Assembly: GCA_045126975.1 (NCBI GenBank)
Contig: JBGVPL010000001.1
Location: 1 to 64,000, forward strand
Direction: 5' to 3'
Length of the DNA: 64,000 bases
From: Aphodosoma sp045126975
Lineage (GTDB): Bacteria > Bacteroidota > Bacteroidia > Bacteroidales > Paludibacteraceae
Below the pieces are notes generated by a model. It saw only the letters and a program-made list of their open reading frames with translations, was not told the origin of the DNA and did not search any database. This document shows positions 44,126 through 52,919 of this stretch, piece by piece. How positions within the stretch are numbered: the first letter of the stretch is position 1; the number at the start of each line of letters is the position of its first letter. A program made the translations under genes and the position numbers.

Positions 44126-45145
44126 ATGAGAGTGGCAATTGTGGGCGCAAGTGGCGCCGTTGGACAAGAGTTTTTGCGTGTGTTAGCAGAACGTAATTTC
44201 CCTATTACGGAGTTGAAATTGTTTGGCTCATCACGCAGTGCAGGTCGTGAATATGAATTCCGAGGTAAGAAAATCATGGTGCAAGAGTTGCGTCATGGCG
44301 ATGATTTCAAGGATTTAGATATAGTATTTACATCGGCAGGTGGGTCGATTTCGCAAGAATATGCCGAAGATATCACACGTTTTGGTGCTGTGATGATTGA
44401 TAATTCGAGCGCATTCCGTATGGATGAAGATGTGCCATTGGTAGTGCCAGAAGTGAATGCCGAAGATGCACTTAATCGTCCTCGTAATATTATTGCTAAT
44501 CCAAACTGTACTACAATCCAAATGGTTGTAGCATTGAAAGCAATTGAGAATTTGTCGCATATTCGTCGTGTGCATGTGTCAACATATCAAGCAGCTTCGG
44601 GTGCAGGTGCTACTGCGATGGCTGAGCTCGAACAACAATATCGTGAAGTGTTGGCAGGCGAGCCTGTTACGGTCGATAAATTTGCTTATCAATTAGCTTA
44701 TAACCTTATACCTCAAGTGGATGTATTTACCGAAAATGGTTATACCAAAGAGGAGATGAAGATGTATAACGAAACACGAAAGATTATGCACTCTGACATT
44801 CAAGTGAGTGCTATGTGCGTGCGAGTGCCATCGTTGCGAGCTCACTCTGAGTCTATTTGGGTAGAGACAGAACGTCATATCTCGGTGGCAGAAGCTCGTG
44901 AGGCATTTGAGAAAGCTGAAGGTGTTGTGGTTATGGATAATCCAGCTGCGAAAGAATATCCAATGCCATTGTTCCTTTCGGGTAAAGATCCAGTGTATGT
45001 AGGTCGTATACGTGAGGATTTGAGTAATCCTAATGGGTTGACATTTTGGAGTGTGAGCGATCAAATCAAGAAAGGTGCAGCACTTAATGCTGTGCAAATT
45101 GCGGAATACTTAATCAAGGAGCAAGGAATAAGGAGCAAGGAATAA
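44126..45145 (+). CDS. asd: Aspartate-semialdehyde dehydrogenase
   Basis: A 339-residue cytoplasmic enzyme that makes aspartate semialdehyde from aspartyl phosphate for the Lys/Thr/Met and diaminopimelate pathways. NADP-binding GASGAVGQ is at 7-14 and the catalytic Cys128 lies in NPNCTT. The substrate-binding segment RVPSLRAHSESIWVETE (near 234-250) contains the active-site His. The last eight residues (EQGIRSKE) and the stop codon are encoded by AAGGAGCAAGGAATAAGG repeat words that run on into the intergenic region. Its true ancestral end was probably near AEYLIKE. Confidence 0.95.
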   Translation: MRVAIVGASGAVGQEFLRVLAERNFPITELKLFGSSRSAGREYEFRGKKIMVQELRHGDDFKDLDIVFTSAGGSISQEYAEDITRFGAVMIDNSSAFRMDEDVPLVVPEVNAEDALNRPRNIIANPNCTTIQMVVALKAIENLSHIRRVHVSTYQAASGAGATAMAELEQQYREVLAGEPVTVDKFAYQLAYNLIPQVDVFTENGYTKEEMKMYNETRKIMHSDIQVSAMCVRVPSLRAHSESIWVETERHISVAEAREAFEKAEGVVVMDNPAAKEYPMPLFLSGKDPVYVGRIREDLSNPNGLTFWSVSDQIKKGAALNAVQIAEYLIKEQGIRSKE

Positions 45146-45153
45146 GGAATAAG
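45115..45153 (+). repeat. AAGGAAYAAGG words across the asd stop codon
   Basis: Repeated AAGGAGCAAGGAATAAGG units, the family of 17069-17100 and 48856-48900. The asd stop TAA is supplied by one of the units. Confidence 0.8.
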
Positions 45154-45240
45154 GTCGAGATTTTGCATTGCAAAAGCGAGACCATTAGATCAAGAGTAAA
45201 TTATGTTTTTATGTCATTCTGTCTAAAAAAATATGAAAAT

Positions 45241-46290
45241 ATGAAAAAAATATTATTCTCAGTATTAGCAATTTTGATGTTGGTAGCTTGCAATCAAGCT
45301 CCAAAAGGTTATACAATCAATGGTACACTTGCGACTAACGAATTTGATGGCAAGTGGGTGTATGTGGTTGAATCGTTGCGTAAATTTGAGCCAATCGATA
45401 GTGCACAAATAGTAGATGCACGATTTGATATGGATGGTGTGGCTGATGAGCCAAAAATGCTTGTTGTGGTTGTGACAGATGCTGAACGCAAAATGGTAGA
45501 ACAAGGTGTAGGTGCATATTTCATTCTTGAAAATGGCAATATCATTATGAATGTCGATACAGCCTATGCTATGACCGTAACTGGTACGGATTTCAATCGT
45601 GCGTATGCCGAATATGACTCAATTATTATGTCGTTTGACGAGCGTTGCCGAGTGATTACAGAAGGAGAAGGTACAAATGCCGAAAAATTTGAAGCTATTA
45701 CAGCAGAACGTAATAACTATAAATCAACCCTCAAATCATTGTTGTTGCCATTCGTAGGCACTCAACCTGCTCTCGAAATGGCGAAAGACATCAAACACCT
45801 TTTCTCTAATGAGGAGTTTGCTGAGTTGATGCCAACCGACACAACAAAGGCTCGCACAGCAGAGCAACCATATATGGCTGTGGGTAGTTATATTACTGAT
45901 GAAGCTACTCCTAATGCCGATGGCGACACTATTCGTTGGATGGATGTTATTTCGCAACACGATTATACGCTCATCGACTTTTGGGCGTCTTGGTGTGGCC
46001 CATGTATGCGCTCTATGCCGGGACTTAAAGCGTTGTATGCAGAACACTCAGGCGAACATTTTGAAATTATAGGTATTTCATTGGATAATAGTCGTGAAAG
46101 ATGGCTTGGTGCTATCGAAAGCAAAGAACTTAACTGGGTGCAACTCACAAACCTTATGTTCTGGGATGAACCAATGGTGAAACGTTTTGAAATTCCTTAT
46201 ATTCCATCAACTATGTTGGTTGACCGCGAAGGTAAAATCATCATTCGCAATCCTAATCACGATGAATTAAAAATTTATTTGGCAAGATGA
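45241..46290 (+). CDS. TlpA-like thiol-disulfide lipoprotein
   Basis: 349 residues. Signal peptide with lipobox LMLVAC (MKKILFSVLAILMLVAC), so a lipoprotein acting in the periplasm. The N-terminal DUF4369-like domain covers about residues 24-110. A helical middle follows, then a thioredoxin fold with the redox motif WCGPC near 251-255 (FWASWCGPCMRSMPGLKALY) and the cis-Pro segment IPYIPSTMLVDREGK. It may reduce disulfides in envelope proteins. ATG 45241 is chosen because upstream in-frame codons precede the signal peptide. Its stop overlaps the aguA ATG (ATGA). Confidence 0.88.
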   Translation: MKKILFSVLAILMLVACNQAPKGYTINGTLATNEFDGKWVYVVESLRKFEPIDSAQIVDARFDMDGVADEPKMLVVVVTDAERKMVEQGVGAYFILENGNIIMNVDTAYAMTVTGTDFNRAYAEYDSIIMSFDERCRVITEGEGTNAEKFEAITAERNNYKSTLKSLLLPFVGTQPALEMAKDIKHLFSNEEFAELMPTDTTKARTAEQPYMAVGSYITDEATPNADGDTIRWMDVISQHDYTLIDFWASWCGPCMRSMPGLKALYAEHSGEHFEIIGISLDNSRERWLGAIESKELNWVQLTNLMFWDEPMVKRFEIPYIPSTMLVDREGKIIIRNPNHDELKIYLAR

Positions 46291-47324
46291 GAATATTCCC
46301 TGCAGAGTGGGCTCCACAACAATTTGTGCAACTCACATGGCCTCACGCTGATACCGATTGGGCATATATGCTCGAGGAGGTGCATGCGTGTTTCAAGAAT
46401 ATAGCACGTGAAGTAGCTAAGCGTCAGCAGTTGCTTATTGTTGCGCCTGATGTGGAGGAGGTGCGTCGTCAGATTGCCGATGAGGTGAATATGGCGAATG
46501 TGCGTTTGGTGGAGTTGCCATCTAACGACACTTGGGCTCGCGACCATGGAGGAATTACTATCTTTGAGACACGAGACACGAGACACGAGAGACGAGACTC
46601 AATATATCCGGTTATTCTCGATTTTCAGTTTAATGGCTGGGGATTGAAGTTCGCTTCAGATAAAGATAATTTGATTACTGAGCGTTTGTATCGTGGCGGT
46701 CATCTTTTTGGCGAATTGCGCAATTGTCGTAATTTTGTATTCGAAGGTGGCTCTATCGAGAGCGATGGCGAAGGTACATTGTTGACAACATCAGAATGTC
46801 TTTTGTCGCCAAACCGCAATGCCACTATGTTGCGTGCCGATATCGAGAAATATCTTTTGGATACATTAGGCGCACGTCAACTCCTTTGGCTTGATCATGG
46901 TTATCTTGCTGGCGACGACACCGATTCGCATATCGACACTTTGGCTCGTTTATGTCCTAACAATACAATATTATACGTAAAATGCGATGATGTGAACGAT
47001 GAGCATTACGAGGCATTGCACCATATGGAAACTCAGCTCAAAACCTTCCGTACGCTCGCAGGCGAACCTTATCGCTTAATTGCTTTGCCTATGGCGCATC
47101 CTGCCTTCGAAGATGACGAGCGAATACCTGCAACATACGCCAACTATTTAGTTATTAATGGCGCAGTGCTTGTGCCTACGTATGGTACGGATTTAGATGC
47201 TACGGCATTAGCGCAAGTAGGCAAGGCATTTCCTGACAGAGAGATTGTTGGAGTGGATTGCCAAGCTTTGATTCGTCAGCATGGGTCATTGCACTGTGTG
47301 ACAATGCAATATCCTTGTGTTTGA
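46287..47324 (+). CDS. aguA: Agmatine deiminase / peptidylarginine deiminase family
   Basis: A 345-residue enzyme of the guanidine-modifying fold. As AguA it converts agmatine to N-carbamoylputrescine and ammonia. The conserved segments are present: NDTWARDHGG near 80-89, FEGGSIESDGEGTLLTTSEC near 152-171, DDTDSHIDT with the catalytic His near 217, and the nucleophile Cys337 in GSLHCVTMQYP. No signal peptide, so cytoplasmic. Residues about 94-104 (TRDTRHERRDS) are an in-frame insertion from AGACACGAG words. The AguA rather than secreted PAD assignment is supported by aguB downstream. Confidence 0.88.
   Translation: MRIFPAEWAPQQFVQLTWPHADTDWAYMLEEVHACFKNIAREVAKRQQLLIVAPDVEEVRRQIADEVNMANVRLVELPSNDTWARDHGGITIFETRDTRHERRDSIYPVILDFQFNGWGLKFASDKDNLITERLYRGGHLFGELRNCRNFVFEGGSIESDGEGTLLTTSECLLSPNRNATMLRADIEKYLLDTLGARQLLWLDHGYLAGDDTDSHIDTLARLCPNNTILYVKCDDVNDEHYEALHHMETQLKTFRTLAGEPYRLIALPMAHPAFEDDERIPATYANYLVINGAVLVPTYGTDLDATALAQVGKAFPDREIVGVDCQALIRQHGSLHCVTMQYPCV
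46562..46597 (+). repeat. GAGACACGAGACACGAG words inside aguA
   Basis: Four near-perfect ACACGAG-type units in frame, encoding ETRDTRHERRD. The same words occur intergenically at 23484-23545 and in infB at 21053-21090. Confidence 0.85.
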
Positions 47325-47370
47325 TAAAGATAATTTAATAGTTAGTAATAATCAGTAAAATTTAAAGAAT

Positions 47371-47946
47371 ATGAAAAAAGTAATTGTTATTTCGTTGTTA
47401 TTCTTCTCATTGTTGTCAATGGGTTGTGCAAAAACACCTATAGCTAAAGTTTGGGTGAATTCTAAAGTGGAGTGTTGTGGCGTGAATAATCCGATAAATA
47501 ATTTTGGTTGGTTAGATTTTAAACAAAATGCAAATAACCATGATTTTTCGTGTGTTTTGTTGTTTAAGAATAATGCGACTCAGGAATATTGCATTGCTGT
47601 TCATAATGTTGATGGTATGAGAACAGGAATGTTTTTAGTAGCAATGGATGGAATAACACTTTATGATTGCAATGGTGTGAAATTGGATAGAGGTGCTTAT
47701 TTTAATGGAAAACCACGTTATGACCTTTATAAAAATTCTATTACAACACAAGACAAGAAATTGAATAAACGAATTAATAAGGTAAATAAACGCTACAATA
47801 AATTGGAGAAGAAATTGGAAAAAGCTCGCGTTAAAATAACAGAGCCGGCTCCAAATTTGCAACCACCTCGTCCATGTGAAAGTTGTGGTGAGTTTATGAA
47901 AACATATACTTTAGTGGATATTGTGGCTTACTCTTATGTAAAATAA
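47371..47946 (+). CDS. Putative lipoprotein of unknown function
   Basis: A 191-residue protein with a lipoprotein signal (MKKVIVISLLFFSLLSMGC, lipobox LSMGC). The rest is a beta-rich region (about residues 20-110, with three Cys), a Lys-rich predicted coiled coil (about 130-155, KKLNKRINKVNKRYNKLEKK) and a C-terminal segment containing CESCGEF. I do not recognise a family. It sits between aguA and aguB (47 bases from aguA, 36 from aguB) and may be co-transcribed with them. Confidence 0.7.
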   Translation: MKKVIVISLLFFSLLSMGCAKTPIAKVWVNSKVECCGVNNPINNFGWLDFKQNANNHDFSCVLLFKNNATQEYCIAVHNVDGMRTGMFLVAMDGITLYDCNGVKLDRGAYFNGKPRYDLYKNSITTQDKKLNKRINKVNKRYNKLEKKLEKARVKITEPAPNLQPPRPCESCGEFMKTYTLVDIVAYSYVK

Positions 47947-47981
47947 AGAGTGCTATTTGTGTAAAAAAATACGATTAAATA

Positions 47982-48857
47982 ATGAAAATAGGTATAATAC
48001 AACAATCAATAACTCCCGATGTGGAGGCAAACAAGAAGATGCTACGTGACGAGATAGTGAAAGCAAGTCGTGAGGGAGCTGAACTTGTAGTACTTCAAGA
48101 GTTGCATAATACACCTTATTTCTGTCAAACAGAGAATACTGAGTTGTTTAATCTTGCAGAGCCAATACCTGGTCCGTCAACTGAATTCTATTCGCAAGTG
48201 GCGGCTGAGTGTGGTGTTGTGTTAGTTACTTCGTTGTTTGAGCGTCGTGCTGCAGGTTTGTATCACAATACTGCTGTGGTGTTTGAAAAAGATGGCTCTA
48301 TTGCAGGAAAATATCGCAAAATGCACATTCCTGATGACCCAGCTTATTACGAGAAATTCTATTTCACTCCAGGCGACTTAGGTTTCGAGCCAATTCAAAC
48401 TTCGGTTGGTCGTCTTGGTGTATTAGTTTGTTGGGATCAATGGTATCCTGAAGCAGCTCGATTGATGGCATTGGCAGGAGCGGAACTCTTGATTTACCCT
48501 ACTGCTATTGGTTGGGAAAGTACTGATACTGATGAAGAAAAAGCTCGTCAACGAGAGGCTTGGATTACTGTTCAACGCGGTCATGCTGTGGCAAATGGAT
48601 TGCCTGTAGTTAGTGTGAATCGTGTAGGGCATGAGCCTGACCCAAGTGGTGCAACTAATGGCATTTTGTTTTGGGGTAGTAGTTTTGTGGCTGGTCCTCA
48701 AGGCGAGTTCCTCTATCAAGCACCATCAGATAAAACCGACCGTAAGGTGATAGATGTTGATATGAAGCGTAGTGAAAATGTGCGCCGTTGGTGGCCATTC
48801 CTTCGCGATCGCCGCATCGAAAACTATGGCGATATCACAAAACGATTTTTAAAATAA
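47982..48857 (+). CDS. aguB: N-carbamoylputrescine amidase
   Basis: A 291-residue nitrilase-family enzyme. The catalytic triad is Glu40 (VVLQELHN), Lys113 (YRKMHIPDDP) and Cys150 (LVCWDQWYPE). The CWDQWYPEAAR and HIPDDPAYYEKFYF stretches are diagnostic of the carbamoylputrescine branch. It hydrolyses N-carbamoylputrescine to putrescine, completing the pathway begun by AguA. It is cytoplasmic. The gene is followed by a composite repeat. Confidence 0.93.
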   Translation: MKIGIIQQSITPDVEANKKMLRDEIVKASREGAELVVLQELHNTPYFCQTENTELFNLAEPIPGPSTEFYSQVAAECGVVLVTSLFERRAAGLYHNTAVVFEKDGSIAGKYRKMHIPDDPAYYEKFYFTPGDLGFEPIQTSVGRLGVLVCWDQWYPEAARLMALAGAELLIYPTAIGWESTDTDEEKARQREAWITVQRGHAVANGLPVVSVNRVGHEPDPSGATNGILFWGSSFVAGPQGEFLYQAPSDKTDRKVIDVDMKRSENVRRWWPFLRDRRIENYGDITKRFLK

Positions 48858-49020
48858 GGAATAGGGAACAAGGAATAAGGAATAAGGAGCAGGGAACAAG
48901 GTCGTCCGATATTCCTCCCCTGTTTTAGGGGAGGTGCCCGTAGGGCGGAGGGGTTTTCAACTTTCAACTAAAAAAACGGTGGGTCTCGCTACTCGTTACT
49001 TGCTACTAAATATCTGATAT
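48858..49020 (+). repeat. Composite intergenic repeat, second copy
   Basis: AAGGAAYAAGG words (48856-48900) are followed by the hairpin CCTCCCCT-GTTTT-AGGGGAGG (48914-48934), GCCC-GTA-GGGC (48936-48946), GGAGGGGTTTT and short CAACTTT heptads (to 48968). GCTACTCGTTACTTGCTACT words then run to the next gene. It is nearly identical in layout to 17068-17299. Confidence 0.85.
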
Positions 49021-50274
49021 ATGCAAAGAAAAGATTTTGAAATAATGGCACCTGCGGGTTCGTGGGAGAGCCTTCAAGCAGCAATACAAGCTGGTGCCGA
49101 TTCGGTATATTTTGGTATTGAACGTCTTAATATGCGTTCTCGCTCATCAAGCAATTTCACTACAGAGGATTTGCATCGCATTGTAGAGCGTTGTAAAGAG
49201 GCTGGCATTAAATCTTACCTCACAATTAATACAATTATCTATGACGAAGACCTTGAACTCATGCGTGAAATCGTAGATAACGCAAAAGAGGCGGGTGTGA
49301 GTGCTATTATTGCAGCCGATGTAGCTGTGATGCAATATGCTATTTCGCAAGGTGTTGAGGTTCACCTCAGTACTCAACTCAATATATCTAACGTTGAGGC
49401 ATTGCGTTTCTATGCTCAATTTGCAGATGTAGTAGTATTGGCTCGTGAGCTTAATATGAATCAAGTAGCTGAAATCCACCGTCGTATCGTAGAGGAAAAT
49501 ATCGTGGGTCGCAATGGCGAATTGATTCGTATCGAGATGTTCTGTCATGGTGCTTTGTGTATGGCTGTGTCGGGTAAATGCTATCTTTCTTTGCACGAAC
49601 TTAATGCTTCAGCCAATCGTGGAGCTTGCATGCAAGTATGTCGTCGTGCATATCGTGTTCATGACGAAGATTCTGATATTGAACTCACTGTAGATAATAA
49701 ATATATCATGTCGCCTAAAGACTTGAAGACTATTCATTTTATGAATAAGATGATGGATTCGGGTGTGCGTGTATTCAAAATCGAAGGTCGCGCTCGTGGA
49801 CCTGAGTATGTGAAGGCTGTGGTGTCGTGTTATAATGAGGCAATCGAAGCACATCTTACCAATACATTTACTGACGAGAAGGTGGCAGATTGGGATGTAC
49901 GACTCTCAAAAGTGTTTAATCGTGGTTTCTGGGATGGTTATTATCTCGGTCAACGCCTTGGTGAGTGGAGTCACAATTATGGCTCAAAAGCTACTCATAA
50001 GAAGGTATATATTGGTAAGTGTACTAACTTCTTCCAAAAAATTGGTGTAGCAGAGTTCTTACTCGAAGCACAAACTCTCTCTGTAGGCGATGAAATTCTT
50101 GTAACAGGCGAAACTACAGGTGCATACGAAGATGTAGTAGAAGAGGTACGTGTAGATTTGAAACCAGTTGAAATAGTCGAAAAAGGTACATATTTCAGTA
50201 TCAAAACAAAAGACGTTGTTCGTCGCAACGACAAATTATTCAAAATCGTACCATCTGACGAATTGCAAAAATAA
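49021..50274 (+). CDS. Peptidase U32 family protein (TrhP/RlhA-like)
   Basis: 417 residues with a TIM-barrel-like N-terminal half (MAPAGSWESLQAAIQAGADS near residues 9-28). The U32 signature EMFCHGALCMAVSGKCYLS lies near 174-192, with further Cys in GACMQVCRRAY. Members studied in E. coli and Bacillus hydroxylate tRNA or rRNA using prephenate rather than cleaving proteins. An RNA-modification role is therefore more likely than protease activity, but which RNA cannot be told. It is followed by a porin gene 20 bases on. Confidence 0.88.
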   Translation: MQRKDFEIMAPAGSWESLQAAIQAGADSVYFGIERLNMRSRSSSNFTTEDLHRIVERCKEAGIKSYLTINTIIYDEDLELMREIVDNAKEAGVSAIIAADVAVMQYAISQGVEVHLSTQLNISNVEALRFYAQFADVVVLARELNMNQVAEIHRRIVEENIVGRNGELIRIEMFCHGALCMAVSGKCYLSLHELNASANRGACMQVCRRAYRVHDEDSDIELTVDNKYIMSPKDLKTIHFMNKMMDSGVRVFKIEGRARGPEYVKAVVSCYNEAIEAHLTNTFTDEKVADWDVRLSKVFNRGFWDGYYLGQRLGEWSHNYGSKATHKKVYIGKCTNFFQKIGVAEFLLEAQTLSVGDEILVTGETTGAYEDVVEEVRVDLKPVEIVEKGTYFSIKTKDVVRRNDKLFKIVPSDELQK

Positions 50275-50294
50275 TTATTTATAATCTATAATTT

Positions 50295-51440
50295 ATGAAA
50301 AAAACACTACTGTTTTTATTGTGCATTGTGTGCAGTGTATTGTGCATTAATGTGAATGCTGAAACTCTTGAAGAAAAAGTGGCTCGTCTTGAAGCTAAAC
50401 TTGCTACGCTCGAAGCAAAAACTGAAGCAACAGATTCGGTGATTACAGCCGAAGTGGTTGAACCTAAAAAGAAAATGCAACCTATTTCGGTGAAATTCGA
50501 TGCTCGTTTCGACTGGCAGTCTTCTTTTACTCATAATGCTGATGCTAAACCAAGTTATGCATCTAATTTCAATGGACGCTATATCATGTTTATGCTTGAT
50601 GGTAATATCAGTCCAAAATTCTCTTACTCTTTGCGTTATCGTATGATTCACCCAAGTCATGAGAATTCTTGGCGTGGTGTTTTCAATGCAACCGACTGGG
50701 CACAACTTACTTATCGTCCTACAAAGAATTGGGAAATCACAGCAGGTAAAATGCTTGTGTTCTATGGTTCTTATGAATTTGACAAAAACCCTCTTGATGT
50801 TTATATGTGGTCAGGTTGGGGTGGTCGTGTAGGCTGTTTCCAATTTGGTGTATTGGGTAAATATATTACTAATGATGGACGTAATAATATCCTTTTCCAA
50901 ATCAATAATTCACCATTTGCCGACCCTCTCAGTTTAGGTGCAATGTATAGCTATTCTGTTCAATGGAATGGTAATTTTGGAGTATTCAATGCACTCTATT
51001 CTGATAATTTAATTGAATATCAGCCAGGTCGTTTCATAAATTACATTTCACTTGGTAATCAATTCAATTTTGGTCCTGCAACTATTGAACTCGACTATAT
51101 GAATCGTTATGGTGCTCGTGGCACAAATTTCTTTGGCGATTTTTCATTTATCGGGCGAGTTAAATATAATGTATGCGATCAGTTAACTATTTTTGCTAAA
51201 GGTGGTCTTGACTATAATATGAATGAAGAGGTTGTTGATTTGCTTATATTGCCTGGTGAACGTAATGTTTATTATGGTGCAGGTCTTGAATTTTATCCAA
51301 TTAAAAATAGCAAAAATGTGCGTATCCATGCATTCTGGCAATCGGGTAATAACAATCTTGGTATCGACGGGCAAGCATGGAATGTGCACAATGTTGGTAT
51401 AGGTTTCAAATGGAGATTGGTTGCCTTCGAACGTCAATAA
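50295..51440 (+). CDS. OprO/OprP-like porin with N-terminal coiled coil
   Basis: A 381-residue outer-membrane beta barrel. The signal peptide MKKTLLFLLCIVCSVLCINV is built from ATTGTGCATTGTG repeat words. A short coiled coil (about residues 24-45, LEEKVARLEAKLATLEAKTE) precedes the barrel. The barrel has alternating aromatic strands such as WAQLTYRPTKNWEITAGKML and ends in a strand with a near-terminal aromatic (GIGFKWRLVAFERQ). It resembles the phosphate-selective porin O/P family, but the substrate is not assured. Confidence 0.8.
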   Translation: MKKTLLFLLCIVCSVLCINVNAETLEEKVARLEAKLATLEAKTEATDSVITAEVVEPKKKMQPISVKFDARFDWQSSFTHNADAKPSYASNFNGRYIMFMLDGNISPKFSYSLRYRMIHPSHENSWRGVFNATDWAQLTYRPTKNWEITAGKMLVFYGSYEFDKNPLDVYMWSGWGGRVGCFQFGVLGKYITNDGRNNILFQINNSPFADPLSLGAMYSYSVQWNGNFGVFNALYSDNLIEYQPGRFINYISLGNQFNFGPATIELDYMNRYGARGTNFFGDFSFIGRVKYNVCDQLTIFAKGGLDYNMNEEVVDLLILPGERNVYYGAGLEFYPIKNSKNVRIHAFWQSGNNNLGIDGQAWNVHNVGIGFKWRLVAFERQ

Positions 51441-51564
51441 GATAATGTAGAAAATAGTAGGGACGCTCGGTTCGAGCTTCCGTTAATGAATAATATTTAA
51501 TAAACGAAGGGAAGTTGAGTATTGTATTCTTGCTACTCGCTACTCGCTACTAAAAATCTAAACA
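51441..51564 (+). repeat. Spacer with GCTACTCGCTACT words
   Basis: About 51528-51556 has CTTGCTACTCGCTACTCGCT, the family seen at 48986-49010 and 56744-56774. No gene or clear promoter is visible. Confidence 0.6.
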
Positions 51565-52710
51565 ATGAAAAAATTTAAAGACCTAAAATTCACAACAAAG
51601 CGTACTATTGAAGCTTTGATTTTCCTTGTGATTTTCTTTGCGATATTTGGTTATATCGCTAATCGTATGGGTATGGCTAATATGCTTAATACCATTATGC
51701 AAACATCGTATCGTCTTTTGATTGATACTTGTTTCTATCTTATGGGTATCACTGTGTTGTCGGGTGCTTTGGGTAAATTGCTCACTGAGTTTGGTGTAGT
51801 TCGTTTGCTCGAAAATATCTTGAAACCATTCATGAAACCGCTTTACAACCTTCCTGGTGTTGCGGCACTTGGTGCAGTGTTGACTTTCTTGTCTGATAAT
51901 CCTGCAATTATCTCGTTGGCTAATGACAAAAACTTCAGCCAATACTTCAAAAAATATCAACTTATTTCGCTTACTAACTTTGGTACAGCGTTCGGTATGG
52001 GTCTTGTGGTAATTGCCTTTATGACTGGTAAAGGTTTTGCTTCTGGCGCATTGATTGGTCTTGTTGGTGCTGTGATTGGTAGTGTTGTCTCTACTCGTAT
52101 TATGCAACGTTCTATTATTAAGGCATATCCTAACTTTAAAGAAGAGGGTGCTGCTGGTGGTAATGAACAAGAGATTTCGTTTAAATCAGATGAAGGTGCA
52201 TTCCTTCGTGGTTTGAATGCAATTCTCGATGGTGGTAAAACTGGTGTTGAACTTGGTCTTGCAATTATTCCAGGTGTATTGATTATCTCTACATTTGTGA
52301 TGATTCTCACATTTGGTGCATCAGCTACAGGCGAATATACAGGTGCTGCTTACGAAGGTGTGAAAGTATTACCTTGGTTGGCAAGCAAAATCGACTTCGT
52401 ATTCCAATGGTTGTTTGGCTTCCAACACCCTGAGTTGGTTGCTTATCCTATCACAGCTCTCGGTGCAGTAGGTGCGGCTCTTGGTCTTATCCCTACATTC
52501 ATGGAACAAGGATTTGTTGATAACAACGTAATCGCAGTATTTACAGCTATGGGTATGTGTTGGTCAGGTTTCCTTTCAACTCATACAGCTATGCTCGATT
52601 CACTTGGCTATCGTCAACTTACATCAAAAGCAATCGCAGCTCACACTATCGGTGGTCTTTGTGCCGGTATCGCAGCTCACTGGTTGTTTGTGTTGATACA
52701 ACTTTTCTGA
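51565..52710 (+). CDS. Gate/nucleoside-recognition domain membrane protein
   Basis: A 381-residue inner-membrane protein with about nine hydrophobic segments. It contains the Gate-domain-like stretches LTFLSDNPAIISLANDKNFS (near 101-120) and FGTAFGMGLVVIAFMTG. It resembles the YjiH/SpmA-like and CD0519/CD1768-type proteins. The transported substrate is unknown. It has a soluble loop (about 190-215, PNFKEEGAAGGNEQEISFKS). A terminator follows. Confidence 0.75.
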   Translation: MKKFKDLKFTTKRTIEALIFLVIFFAIFGYIANRMGMANMLNTIMQTSYRLLIDTCFYLMGITVLSGALGKLLTEFGVVRLLENILKPFMKPLYNLPGVAALGAVLTFLSDNPAIISLANDKNFSQYFKKYQLISLTNFGTAFGMGLVVIAFMTGKGFASGALIGLVGAVIGSVVSTRIMQRSIIKAYPNFKEEGAAGGNEQEISFKSDEGAFLRGLNAILDGGKTGVELGLAIIPGVLIISTFVMILTFGASATGEYTGAAYEGVKVLPWLASKIDFVFQWLFGFQHPELVAYPITALGAVGAALGLIPTFMEQGFVDNNVIAVFTAMGMCWSGFLSTHTAMLDSLGYRQLTSKAIAAHTIGGLCAGIAAHWLFVLIQLF

Positions 52711-52734
52711 TAAAGTGATATTATAAAATATGAG

Positions 52735-52769
52735 GTGCCTGCAAATTATAGTTTGCAGGCACTATTGTT
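52735..52769 (+). terminator. Terminator after the Gate-domain gene
   Basis: GTGCCTGCAAA (52735-52745) pairs with TTTGCAGGCAC (52752-52762), loop TTATAG, then TATTGTTTT. Confidence 0.85.
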
Positions 52770-52796
52770 TTGTGATAAAATTTTGTTATACAAATA

Positions 52797-52828
52797 TTTG
52801 GTAGTTTCGAGAAAAAGTTGTAACTTTG
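52797..52828 (+). promoter_or_regulatory. Promoter of rpsF-rpsR-rplI
   Basis: TTTG at 52797-52800 and TAACTTTG at 52821-52828, spacer 20. Confidence 0.82.
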
Positions 52829-52839
52829 CATCCGATTTT

Positions 52840-52870
52840 GCGGGGTATGCTCTGTAATGGAGTAAAAGCC
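52840..52870 (+). promoter_or_regulatory. Candidate S6:S18-responsive leader
   Basis: The rpsF leader contains GGGGTATGCTCTGTAATGGA and then GTAAAAGCC. CTC (52850-52852) can pair with GAG (52860-52862), and GG with CC outside. S6:S18 complexes are known to bind leaders of this operon in several phyla. The match here is structural guesswork. Confidence 0.3.
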
Positions 52871-52919
52871 TTGTAAATAACAAATAATCAATAATTTATT
52901 AACAAAAAATTCTATCATT

